The position numbers and the translations under genes are program-made. This document shows, one piece after another, positions 1 to 9,678 of a stretch of 64,000 nucleotides of DNA (positions are counted from its first letter, which is position 1; each line of letters opens with the position of its first letter). The notes under the pieces are model-generated. The model saw nothing but the letters and a program-made list of their open reading frames with translations, searched no databases and had not been told where the DNA came from. This DNA comes from Aestuariimicrobium ganziense (lineage in GTDB: Bacteria; Actinomycetota; Actinomycetes; Propionibacteriales; Propionibacteriaceae): assembly GCF_015352975.1 (NCBI RefSeq), contig NZ_JACYIZ010000003.1, positions 62,001 to 126,000 on the forward strand, written 5' to 3'.

Positions 1-124
1 AGGGCGCCACCCATCCACCCCACAATCGGGTGGACCATCTGGGGGTGGGCGCAGTCCCCCGGGGGACCATCAGGGGGGTGTTCGGGTGGACCGGGCGGGG
101 GAGTAGGCGGGGTGGAGCACCCTC

Positions 125-130
125 TAGAGT
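125..130 (+). promoter_or_regulatory. Putative -10 element (TAGAGT), leaderless promoter
   Basis: TAGAGT fits the actinobacterial -10 consensus TANNNT and ends 6 bases before the ATG at 137, so the mRNA probably begins at or next to the start codon. No Shine-Dalgarno sequence is visible. The rest of bases 1-124 is G-rich, with a repeated GGTGGACC / GGGACCATC pattern, and I see no gene there. Confidence 0.5.
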
Positions 131-136
131 GTCGCT

Positions 137-736
137 ATGCCTGCCGCTCAGCTGTGGACCATTGTCCTAACGGGAGTCTTCGTCGTGCTGGCTAGTGGCC
201 TCGGGCAATACATCGGTGGGCGAATGGCCGATCGTCGAGCAGCAGCTGACCGCGACGTCCAGCAGCGGCAAGCATTCTTGGCTTCGGCAAGGGTCCACTA
301 TCAGGCCGCCCTAGACCAACTGGGTGACACCTACAAGCCTGCTGATCGCGGGGCCCACACCCGGACTTTGGCCATGCTTCGGCTCACTGACGGCGACGTA
401 GCCCGGGCATATGCGGTCGCCACGAAGGCCCACCGAAAGCTGACAAAGTACACGCAGGACATGGAAAGGGCGATATCGACGGAGGTCTTGCGGGAGGTCA
501 TGCGGGAACCTGGCCGCTTCCCAAACCAGACAGAGGCGAACGCGTGGGCACGCAAGACCGCTTTCGAGCGCAGCCAGGCGAAGTTGTCCGAAGAGTCCGA
601 GAAGTACGAGCAGCTGTTCCGGGACTACGTGGTGGCGTACTCCTCCCTTACTGATGCTATGGCGAAGTCGCTTGGGGTCGACGGTGCGGCGACGTTGGAG
701 CTTATGGCGCTCAAGCAGTCAGCGGCTGAGGATTAG
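137..736 (+). CDS. Membrane-anchored protein of unknown function
   Basis: This 199-residue protein has one predicted membrane segment at about residues 6-28 and then a long, charged, mostly helical cytoplasmic part with coiled-coil character (residues about 30-185) and no enzymatic motif I recognise. The ATG at 137 follows a -10 element by 6 bases, which suggests a leaderless mRNA. Base use is less GC-rich at third positions than in the neighbouring genes. It sits directly beside the point where a cpaF gene is cut off at about 866. It may therefore belong to foreign DNA (an island or prophage edge) joined there. Function unknown. Confidence 0.7.
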   Translation: MPAAQLWTIVLTGVFVVLASGLGQYIGGRMADRRAAADRDVQQRQAFLASARVHYQAALDQLGDTYKPADRGAHTRTLAMLRLTDGDVARAYAVATKAHRKLTKYTQDMERAISTEVLREVMREPGRFPNQTEANAWARKTAFERSQAKLSEESEKYEQLFRDYVVAYSSLTDAMAKSLGVDGAATLELMALKQSAAED

Positions 737-865
737 TGCGGTGGAGCGTCACTGGGGCGGCCGGCAACTGCTTGTTCAGCAGGCTTGTTCATGCGAACAG
801 GGTAGGGGTTGCGTCGCCATCACGGAGCGATCCGTTGTCAATAGTTGTTCACCCACCGCCGCCTG
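737..865. other. Junction region beside the truncated cpaF
   Basis: These 129 bases separate the unknown membrane protein from the last sequence recognisable as cpaF. They hold a small inverted repeat, TGTTC-ATGC-GAACA, at about 787-800, and no convincing gene. No T-run follows the hairpin, so it is not a standard terminator. It could be the edge of inserted DNA, but there is no second copy or target duplication in the window to prove that. Confidence 0.35.
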
Positions 866-1693
866 ATCGCCGGAGACGACGATGGACTTCTTCGCCAGCA
901 CCGACTGGAACAGGAACCGCGCCAGGTGCTCAGGCATCATGCCGCCAGAAGCCAGGTCGGCCAGTGACACCTCGGTCAACAGGTGCTGCCGCACGACCAA
1001 CGAGGGTCGGTAGCTCAACCCGAAACCGATGGCGTGCAGCCGGAACCGGTCACCAACCGCGATGGTCATCATCGGGTGGGCGTCATCGAAGGGACGAGGC
1101 GGAGTTGCGGTCTCGCCGAGGAAACGAATGGCCTCGACCAGTTCCTCGTCGGAGTCGGCGACAGGCTCGAGGGCGACGCGACGTCCGTCACCGGACTGCG
1201 CGACGACCGAGTCCCAGCCGTGCACCTCGATGTTCTCGGCGTCCGCGATCTCGAACAGGGGCTGCAGGCGCCCGAACCCGAAGATCGCGTCCATCACCGC
1301 GCGGGTGTGCAGGTGCTCGTCGTCGGCATCCCACAGGGTCTGACCCGCCGCGACGAGTTCTTCGGCTCGACGTCGCACCACCTGGCGGACGACCGATCGT
1401 CCCAGCACCCGGCGGTCGTCCTCGGGCATCCGCCGGCGCGCCTCGGACTCCCAGTCGGAGATGCTGCGGCTGATCTCGTCCGAGGCTCTGCGCCGCAGTT
1501 CGACGACCTCACCCCAGTCGACCAGACGTCGCTGGGCGGCCGCATGGCGTTCGGGTGCGCGCGGCGGGGTGAGGGCCGAAGGCGCCCCGAAGGCCGCTCG
1601 ATGCCTGACCGGCGCCACCACCGCATCGTCGGACTCCAGGCGCCGTAGCGCCACCGCCAGTGCCTCGCGTGTGCTCAGGGTGGGTTGGTTCAT
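776..1693 (-). pseudogene. cpaF: Truncated CpaF/TadA-type secretion ATPase
   Basis: The family powers assembly of Tad/Flp pili. The frame starts at ATG 1693, overlapping the stop of the upstream gene by 4 bases (ATGA). It encodes the N-terminal region of a CpaF-type ATPase, including FGFGRLQPLFE, then a stretch with FRLHAIGFGLSYRPSLVVRQ, up to LAKKSIVVSGDQ. In intact family members this last motif continues into the Walker A loop (GxxGxGKT). Here, at about base 866, it changes to unrelated sequence and ends after some 30 residues. Walker A, Walker B and the C-terminal half are missing, so the protein cannot be a working ATPase. The 3' part was lost by deletion or by joining of foreign DNA. 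Confidence 0.8.
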
Positions 1694-2491
1694 CGTCCGA
1701 CCCCCGCGGGCACAGCGACGTCGGAGCGTGCCCTGGTCCCCACCATGGTCGACAGCCTCAAGGCGGACGAGCGCAGCGCCTTGGCCCACGACCCACTGTC
1801 GAAGCGGCGTGGCGCAGGTGCAGCGTCACTGAGCACTGCCGCATGCCTGGGCTCGTCAGGCAGTACGGCCAGCGCAGGGACGCCGAAGTGGCTGGTGATC
1901 TCGGCCGACTGGTAGGGCTGACCCTCACCGATCACCGCCATGCCGCTCCGGGCCTGGGGAGCGGCGAGATCGAGTGCGTCGAGCAGGCCCGGCAGGTGCA
2001 GACGCAGCGCGGCCAAGGCGCGCAGCGAGCTGCGGGTCACGACCAGCACGGTGTCGGCATGCTCAAGCAGGGGCGACGGCAGGCCGGATCCGATGCGTCC
2101 TGCGTCGACGATCACGTCGATCCCCGGCGCCCCGAGCTTGTGCAGTGCGGCCGCCATCGGCGCCCAGATCGGCGTGAAGAGGTCTGCCCCCAGCCGGGTG
2201 GGTGAATCCTGCGAGGTACCGGCGCTGGGGAGCAGCCGAGGCCGGGAGGGGAACTGCCAGCTCCCACGCCGCCTGGGCGAGGTCGCGGCGCTCACGATGG
2301 GCCTGCGCAAGGGCCATCAGCCCTCGTCCCGCGGTGGGGATCTGGCTGAGGTAGCCGGCTTCGAGCGCCTGCGACGGCACCCGGTCGGCATCGACCAGCA
2401 GCACGTCTCGTGGCCAGTGCAGGGTCAGGCCCAGGGCGGTGGTGGTGACACCGGGTGACCCGGTGGCAGAGGCGAGGACGAGCAGCCCCAT
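1690..2491 (-). pseudogene. TadZ/CpaE-like ParA-family protein, frameshifted
   Basis: Two overlapping frames together encode one P-loop-like protein. From ATG 2491 the first frame reads MGLLVLASATGSPGVTTTAL, a degenerate ParA-type start, followed by LLVDADR (Walker A'-like aspartate strand), and runs to AGFTHPAG. The homologous continuation (ADLFTPIW, then VIVDAGRIG) lies one frame over. The shift falls in a run of five C at about 2187-2191; removing one base restores AGFTHPAGADLFTPIW. TadZ/CpaE proteins localise Tad pilus machinery. The gene lies 1 base after the SAF-domain gene and overlaps cpaF, as in a Tad operon. The shift may be real decay, a phase-variable tract or a sequencing error. 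Confidence 0.7.
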
Positions 2492-2492
2492 C

Positions 2493-3146
2493 TCACGACC
2501 TCGGCCTCTTGAGCAGCACCAACTGGTCGGCCGCTGCGAGCTGGGCGACGCGTACCGCATCACCCTCGTCGACCTGGACGTCGACCACCCAACTCGTTCC
2601 GTCCTGGAGTTCGCTGGGGGCGGTGACCACGACAGCCTCGATCGGCTCTCCCGCCGGCTCGTCCCCACTGGCGCCGGCCTTGCCCGAGGCGACCGGCACC
2701 AGCAGCACGCGAGTGCCGGCAGGCATGGCCTCTTGGGGCAGGCGTCCGGCACCCAACCGCAAGCCGACCACCGCAGCATCCTCTGACTCCGGCTGCCCAG
2801 CCGATCCCGGTCCGACCAAGGAACCAGCGGGCAGGTCGGTCAGGGCCTGCTTGCCGACCAGGTCATTGATCTGGCTGGCGGGGATGGTCTTCACCCCAGG
2901 TGCCTGCCCGATGGTGGACGAGGCCAGGTCGCCCGCCTCGATCACCTCGCCTCGCGCCACGTCGCGCACCATCACCACGACGGAGTTCGACTCGGTCGAC
3001 TGGCTCCAGGCCGTACCCACACCGAGCCCTCCCAGCGCCGCCAGCAACACACCGACCGCGACCAGGCGCGGCGAACGGCGCGCCCGCAACGGCCCGGTGG
3101 CCGGAGCGATCGCACTGCCTGGTGGCGGGGTCGGCGCTGGAGACAT
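2493..3146 (-). CDS. SAF-domain protein, CpaB/RcpC-like Flp pilus assembly
   Basis: This 217-residue protein has a proline-rich cytoplasmic start, one membrane segment at about residues 28-48, and then an extracytoplasmic SAF domain. The SAF domain opens with VVMVRDVARGEVIEAGDL at about 55-74 and continues with IPASQINDLVGKQALTDLPAGS. The arrangement is that of CpaB/RcpC, which act at the periplasmic or outer face of Tad pilus machines, but it is short for the family. It is the first gene of the degraded operon running leftward into the TadZ-like gene (1-base gap) and cpaF. With its ATPase partner broken, the product probably has no working machine unless another Tad locus exists elsewhere. 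Confidence 0.7.
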   Translation of the reverse strand: MSPAPTPPPGSAIAPATGPLRARRSPRLVAVGVLLAALGGLGVGTAWSQSTESNSVVVMVRDVARGEVIEAGDLASSTIGQAPGVKTIPASQINDLVGKQALTDLPAGSLVGPGSAGQPESEDAAVVGLRLGAGRLPQEAMPAGTRVLLVPVASGKAGASGDEPAGEPIEAVVVTAPSELQDGTSWVVDVQVDEGDAVRVAQLAAADQLVLLKRPRS

Positions 3147-3198
3147 GGGAGCGAAAGTAGTTCGTCAGAAGGTCACCATCCAGCGGGGTTTTCCGATC

Positions 3199-3236
3199 TG
3201 TGGACAACTCAGTTCCGCAGGTGATTCGTCCACAGT
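3199..3236. promoter_or_regulatory. DnaA boxes upstream of the SAF gene
   Basis: TGTGGACAA at 3199-3207 is the exact complement of the DnaA box TTGTCCACA. A near match, TCGTCCACA, ends at about 3235. They lie in the 225-base gap between the divergent SAF-domain and DUF1508 genes, which otherwise shows nothing clear. Bound DnaA could regulate either gene or be titrated here. Confidence 0.5.
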
Positions 3237-3371
3237 CCCCAGCGAATTGTCAGTCCCCTGTGCCCGAGGCTTCCTGATGACCAGCTGACTTCGGCTGACG
3301 CCGCTCGTCCCACCCTTTGGGCTCACACCGAGGCCGAACAGTGGGGTTCGGCCCTGAACAGGAGCAGTCGC

Positions 3372-3554
3372 ATGGCAGGCAAGTTCGAGCTCCACACCGA
3401 CAGCGCGGGCAAGTACCGCTTCCGCCTCAAGGCCACCAACGGGCAGGTCATCGCCACCAGCCAGGGCTACGAGTCGAAGAAGTCGGCGCTCAACGGCATC
3501 GACTCGGTCAAGAAGAACGCCCCCGAGGCCCCGATCGTCGAGGTCGAGGACTGA
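3372..3554 (+). CDS. DUF1508 (YegP-like) protein
   Basis: A 60-residue protein carrying one DUF1508 unit: GKFELHTDSAGKYRFRLKA, then NGQVIATSQGYESKKSALNG with the family's typical Q/S-x-GYxSK core. YegP proteins often have two such units; this one has a single copy. The family is small, cytoplasmic and of unknown biochemical role. The ATG follows GGAGCAG with good spacing. It is a single-gene unit between two groups of DnaA boxes. Confidence 0.9.
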   Translation: MAGKFELHTDSAGKYRFRLKATNGQVIATSQGYESKKSALNGIDSVKKNAPEAPIVEVED

Positions 3555-3573
3555 GCTCGCGCTCGTCATCGTC

Positions 3574-3637
3574 GTGTCCACAGCCGGCTGTGGACGAGAC
3601 TCCGGCCCTGTGGACACGAGGCGGACGGATGTCCACA
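3574..3637. promoter_or_regulatory. Cluster of four DnaA-box-like sites with a 20-bp palindrome
   Basis: Four sites with a TGTCCACA core or its complement lie within 64 bases: 3575-3583, 3588-3596, 3608-3616 and 3629-3637. The first two form a perfect 20-bp palindrome (3576-3595, half-site GTCCACAGCC). The last overlaps the expected -35 region of the DUF2332 promoter. The palindrome could also act as a hairpin after the DUF1508 gene, but it has no T-run. Confidence 0.6.
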
Positions 3638-3649
3638 TCGAGACTGGCC

Positions 3650-3655
3650 TAGCCT
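3650..3655 (+). promoter_or_regulatory. Putative -10 element (TAGCCT) of the DUF2332 gene
   Basis: TAGCCT ends 6 bases before the ATG at 3662, which indicates a leaderless transcript. The -35 position falls in the DnaA box at 3629-3637. Confidence 0.5.
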
Positions 3656-3661
3656 GACCCG

Positions 3662-4711
3662 ATGGAGCCCGCCCACACCACCGACGTCGCCGAGCGCTAC
3701 CGCCGGTTCGCAGCCAACGAGACACCGCAGCACTCGGCGGTCTACACCGCGTGGGCCCAAGGCGTTGCTGGCGACCCCGAGACCGCCGGCCTGATCGGCA
3801 CCCTGCCGCTGCGCGAACGCCAGCCCAACCTGGTGTTCACCGTGGCCAGGGCAGTGTCGCCGGGGTTGGTCGACACCGACCAGGCCACCGCACGCCCTGA
3901 CGAGTACGCCCGCCTGCGCGAGGTGTTGCACACCCGCTGGGACGAGGTGCGTGCCCTCACCGCCACCCGGCACACCCAGACCAACGAGGCCGCCCGGCTG
4001 GCGGTGCTGCTGCCTGCCGTCCACACCATCCACAAGGCCTGTGGAAAACCGTTGGCCCTGGTCGAGCTGGGAGCATCGGCCGGGCTGCTGCTCCATCCAC
4101 AGGCCTGGACCCACCGCTACGTGTCCCGCGACGGCGACCTGCTCGCCGAGGTCACCTCGACCGATCCCGTGGGTGAGCTCGACGTCACCGTCAAGGACCC
4201 CTCGGTCGGCCTGCCCGACGCGCTGCCGCCGATCGAGTGGCGGGTCGGACTCGACCTCAACCCGCTGGACGTTCGCGACCCTGAGGTCGTCGAGTGGTTG
4301 CGGCTGTTGGTGTGGCCGGGGCAGACCCATCGGCTGGCCCGGTTGGACGCCGCGATCGAGGTAGCCCGGCGCGATCCGGTGCTCGTGCTGCCCCGAGACA
4401 TCACCCATCCCGGTGTCGTGGACGAGGCCCTGGCGCTGATCCCCCGCGACCTGCACCCGGTGGTCTTCCACGCCGCCGTGCAGGCCTACCTGTCCGGCGA
4501 CGATCGGCACTCACTCAGCCGGCGTCTGCTGGAACTCTCTGCCTCTGGAGCCTGCAGTTGGGTCAGCTACGAGGGTGCGCAGATCGTCCCGCCGGTGGAC
4601 GAGGCGCTGACCGACCAGCAGCGCGCCGAGCTGCGCAAGGGGGCGTTCGTGGTCGCGATCGACGGACGACCCGCCTACCAGGCCGACGGCCACGCCCACT
4701 GGATCCTGTGA
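3662..4711 (+). CDS. DUF2332 family protein
   Basis: A 349-residue cytoplasmic protein matching the DUF2332 family in length and in motifs: ERYRRFAANE near the start, NLVFTVARAV at about 56-65, a glycine motif VELGASAGLLL at about 139-149 that resembles a SAM-binding motif I, WRVGLDLNPLDVRD, and a C-terminal segment DGRPAYQADGHAHW. Family function is unknown; the Rossmann-like motif makes a methyltransferase-type fold plausible, but that is inference. It stands alone after a promoter with a DnaA box over its -35 region. Confidence 0.85.
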   Translation: MEPAHTTDVAERYRRFAANETPQHSAVYTAWAQGVAGDPETAGLIGTLPLRERQPNLVFTVARAVSPGLVDTDQATARPDEYARLREVLHTRWDEVRALTATRHTQTNEAARLAVLLPAVHTIHKACGKPLALVELGASAGLLLHPQAWTHRYVSRDGDLLAEVTSTDPVGELDVTVKDPSVGLPDALPPIEWRVGLDLNPLDVRDPEVVEWLRLLVWPGQTHRLARLDAAIEVARRDPVLVLPRDITHPGVVDEALALIPRDLHPVVFHAAVQAYLSGDDRHSLSRRLLELSASGACSWVSYEGAQIVPPVDEALTDQQRAELRKGAFVVAIDGRPAYQADGHAHWIL

Positions 4712-4729
4712 GGCGGGCCAGACGGCGAC

Positions 4730-5252
4730 TCACGCCGACTGGCGCACCACCAGCGCGCTCTCGACCGTGTGTGATCCGCTCGGATCGGCAGCCCGATCGA
4801 GCAGCAAGCCACAGCCCGAGAGGCCAACTCCTCGACCGGGTTGGTGACACTGGTCCAACCTCGGCTCTGCGCCACCGGCGAGTCGTCAGAGGTCACCAAT
4901 CGACGTACGCCAGCCCCGGCAGTCCCGGATCACCGACGAACACCGACGAACACCGCCGGACGCGGCTGCGCCAGCATCGCCCGGCCCAGGTCGTGCCCAT
5001 GGTGCGAGGCCACGATCACTCCGTCGGCGTGCCCTCCGGTGATGAAGCTCGGCCACAGCTCCCCCGGTACGTCACCGGTGGTCAGCACGACCTGCAGCCC
5101 ACGCCGGGTGAGCGAGGCGCTCGCCCCGACGAAGGCCCAGACGAAGTAGTCGTCGGTCAGCGGCCGCGCAGCTTCCTCGGGCACCAACATGGCCACCGCG
5201 GCGCAACTGCGGGTCACCAACGCCCGGGCCACCGCGTTGGGGCGGTATACGT
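4730..5252 (-). pseudogene. LacI-family regulator, heavily degraded
   Basis: Pieces of a LacI/GalR regulator can be read in three minus-strand frames. YRPNAVARALVTR (end of the DNA-binding region) begins at about 5250, so the helix-turn-helix before it is lost. The effector domain follows (AVAMLVPEE, DGVIVASHHGHDLGRAM, PRPAVFVG). A 10-bp tandem duplication (TTCGTCGGTG twice, about 4930-4950) and then an internal deletion remove most of the rest. The end, SVTNPVEELASRAV then LLLDRAADPSGSHTVESALV, resumes after another one-base shift at about 4808. It cannot make a working repressor. The usual target would have been a neighbouring sugar gene, perhaps the broken secreted protein beside it. Confidence 0.8.
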
Positions 5253-5253
5253 T

Positions 5254-5269
5254 CCCACTCCGCAGTGGG
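5254..5269. repeat. Short inverted repeat at a deletion junction
   Basis: CCCACT-CCGC-AGTGGG forms a 6-bp stem exactly where the LacI remnant ends and before the divergent secreted-protein fragment. It may be a leftover operator half, or a hairpin that helped the deletion. Confidence 0.35.
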
Positions 5270-5299
5270 GATGCGCGGCATGATCGAAAGGACTCAAGC

Positions 5300-5482
5300 A
5301 CGATTCCCTTGCGGCGTCCTCGGACGCTTGCTCTCCTGCTCGGCCTGCTGCTCGCGCTGACCGGGCTGGGGTTCAGCCCGCGGGCGGCATCGGCCGCCAC
5401 CACGACCCTCGACGACAGTGCCTTCACCTACACCGGCACGTGGCACACCGCGACAGGGTCCCAGTACACAGCTCAAAGAACA
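5300..5482 (+). pseudogene. N-terminal fragment of a secreted protein
   Basis: The frame encodes a clear Sec signal peptide: LRRPR, then a leucine-rich core LALLLGLLLALTGLGF, then an AASA-type cleavage site. About 20 residues of a beta-rich mature start follow (DDSAFTYTGTWHTATGSQYT), as seen at the start of secreted carbohydrate-active or esterase domains. It then breaks off near 5482. The codon placed 7 bases after the ribosome site AAAGGA is ACG (5300-5302) where ATG is expected, so the start may also be mutated; the next candidate, TTG, is too far away. Substrate cannot be told. Confidence 0.6.
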
Positions 5483-5566
5483 AGCGCTCGTCCACGATTG
5501 GTGTTCAGCCAGGCCCGACCTGCCCGGTCCAGTTGAGGGCCATCGGCGCCCCTCCGACACCTTTCT

Positions 5567-5627
5567 CCCGCACGAAAATCGAGGTCCCGCACCCACGTTG
5601 GTGCGGGAACTCGCTTTCGTGCGTGGG
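5567..5627 (-). terminator. Nested hairpin downstream of hppA
   Basis: An inner stem CCCGCACC/GGTGCGGG (5586-5593 with 5600-5607) sits inside an outer stem CCCGCACGAAA/TTTCGTGCGTGGG (5567-5577 with 5615-5627, one bulge). It lies 37 bases after the hppA stop. Read in the hppA direction, the inner stem is followed by TTTT after 5 bases, so it probably ends the hppA transcript. Confidence 0.6.
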
Positions 5628-5663
5628 AAGGGGTGGGTGGACGAGCGGAGCCGACGTGGCCGG

Positions 5664-8075
<2,412 letters not shown>

Positions 8076-8198
8076 CGGGGATCCTCCGGTGGGGGCGAGA
8101 GAAGGCGACGATGCCTCCGGCCAAGGCTCGACGAGCTTGGCCGGGGTGAGCCTAACAGCGCCTCCCCGCTCGCGCACCCCTCGCTCCCAGCGACGGGC

Positions 8199-8236
8199 TC
8201 AGCGCCCCAGTCTCAGCGCCCCAGTCTCAGCGCCCC
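8199..8236. repeat. 14-bp tandem repeat, 2.7 copies, over a gene end
   Basis: The unit TCAGCGCCCCAGTC occurs at 8199-8212 and 8213-8226 and partly at 8227-8236. The sulfatase stop codon lies in the third copy, so copy-number change would leave the protein intact. The rest of the gap to hppA (8076-8198) shows nothing else. Confidence 0.7.
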
Positions 8237-9609
8237 TGCACGTAGCCCTCGTGCGCGGCCCGCTCGTCCCAGACCGGATGGTTCTGCCCGTAACCGGCGA
8301 CCGGACGAGCCCAGGCGTCACGTTCGGGGTCGGCACGGGCTGCGTACCAGTCGCGCAGCGCCGCGGTGAGGTCGTCGCGCACGCCGGCCCTCCCAGGGTC
8401 GTCGATCAGGTTGTGGCGCTCGTCGGGGTCGTCAGCACGGTCGTAGAACTCGTCGGGACCGTCATGGCGCAGCGTGAGGGCGTGGCGTCCGTCGGTGATC
8501 ATCCGGGCACCGCCGTACTCGCTGGCGACCACGACCACCTCGTCACCGTCGGCAGCCTGACCACGCACGACGTCGGCGAACGAGCCCTCGACCTGGTCAG
8601 TGGCGGGCAGGTCGACCCCGGCCAACTCGCACAGGGTGGCGTGCAGCGACGCCGACGACAGCAGCGCCTGGGATCGTCCGGTGGCACCGCCGGGCATGCG
8701 CACCACACACGGCACGCGCACCGAGTTGTCCCACAGGTTCAGCGGCACCGTGCCGTTGCCCTTGCCCCAGATGCCGTGGTGGCCGCAGGAGAAGCCGTTG
8801 TCGCCGAGGAAGACCACGATCGTGTCGTCCCAGACTCCCTGCGCCTTGAGTTCGGCGCGCAGGGCGCCGAGGCACTCGTCCACCCCGGTGAGGGCCGCGG
8901 CGTAGCCTACGAGCGATGGGATCGGGTCGGCGAACGACTCGTCGAAGTCGCTCCGCCTGGCCCACTCATGCCTGGGTTCACGAGGCACCGACTCGAAGTC
9001 GCAGTCGGCGTAGCGGCTGGTCAGGTCGTCAGGGTGGCCCCGCAGCCACGGCGTGTGCGGTGCGGTGGTGGCGACGTAAAGGTAGAAGGGACGCTCCCGG
9101 TCGCGGGCCTTGAGGAAGTCGACCGCCTCGTCGGCGACCGCGCGGGTGAAGTAGCGCGGCTCGTCCGCAGGTTCGCCATCGCGCCAGATCGGGGCGTTGA
9201 CGTACTCACTGCCGCCGAAGCGGTGTGCGTACCAGTCCTCGAAGCCGGGCGCGGGGTGCTGGGCCCACCCGACGTGCCACTTGCCGCTCATCATGCACTG
9301 GTAGCCGGCACCTGCCAGCACCTCGCCGGTGGTGGGGATGCCGGCGAGGAACTGGTGCTGCTGACCGTCCGGGCTGATCCAGTCGTGGATGCCATGGGCC
9401 GAGGGCACCATGCCGGTCATCAGCGAGGCCCGCGCTGGCGAGCACACCGGCGAGGCGCAGTGCACCTGGCTGAGTTCGAGTCCCTCGTCACGCAGGCGCT
9501 GCAACTCGGGCATCTGCAGTTCGGGCATCAGCCAGGGCACCGACCACGGACCCTGGTCATCGGTGAGCAGCACGACGATGTTCGGATGAGCCACGGTCGA
9601 GGGGGTCAT
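8227..9609 (-). CDS. Type I sulfatase, formylglycine-dependent
   Basis: A 460-residue enzyme of the alkaline-phosphatase/sulfatase superfamily. PNIVVLLTDDQG at residues 9-20 supplies the metal-binding aspartates. CSPAR at 56-60 is the CxPxR signature whose cysteine becomes formylglycine. KWHVGW and GDNG-type motifs follow (VVFLGDNGFSCGHHGIWGKG). There is no signal peptide, so it probably acts inside the cell on small sulfated sugars. The ATG at 9609 is preferred; a GTG at 9627 would add six residues. A converting enzyme is needed and is not in the window. It is divergent from the epimerase gene and close to glycosidases. Confidence 0.9.
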   Translation of the reverse strand: MTPSTVAHPNIVVLLTDDQGPWSVPWLMPELQMPELQRLRDEGLELSQVHCASPVCSPARASLMTGMVPSAHGIHDWISPDGQQHQFLAGIPTTGEVLAGAGYQCMMSGKWHVGWAQHPAPGFEDWYAHRFGGSEYVNAPIWRDGEPADEPRYFTRAVADEAVDFLKARDRERPFYLYVATTAPHTPWLRGHPDDLTSRYADCDFESVPREPRHEWARRSDFDESFADPIPSLVGYAAALTGVDECLGALRAELKAQGVWDDTIVVFLGDNGFSCGHHGIWGKGNGTVPLNLWDNSVRVPCVVRMPGGATGRSQALLSSASLHATLCELAGVDLPATDQVEGSFADVVRGQAADGDEVVVVASEYGGARMITDGRHALTLRHDGPDEFYDRADDPDERHNLIDDPGRAGVRDDLTAALRDWYAARADPERDAWARPVAGYGQNHPVWDERAAHEGYVQGR

Positions 9610-9678
9610 GGTTCCACTCTGTCGCACGGGACGCTGTGTCGCAGAGACGCGGCTCGTCCGCTGAGGCAGGGTGTAGCC

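Noticed and set aside
3576..3595. The 20-bp palindrome as a standard terminator
   Set aside because: It has no loop and no following T-run, and its arms are DnaA-box sequences.
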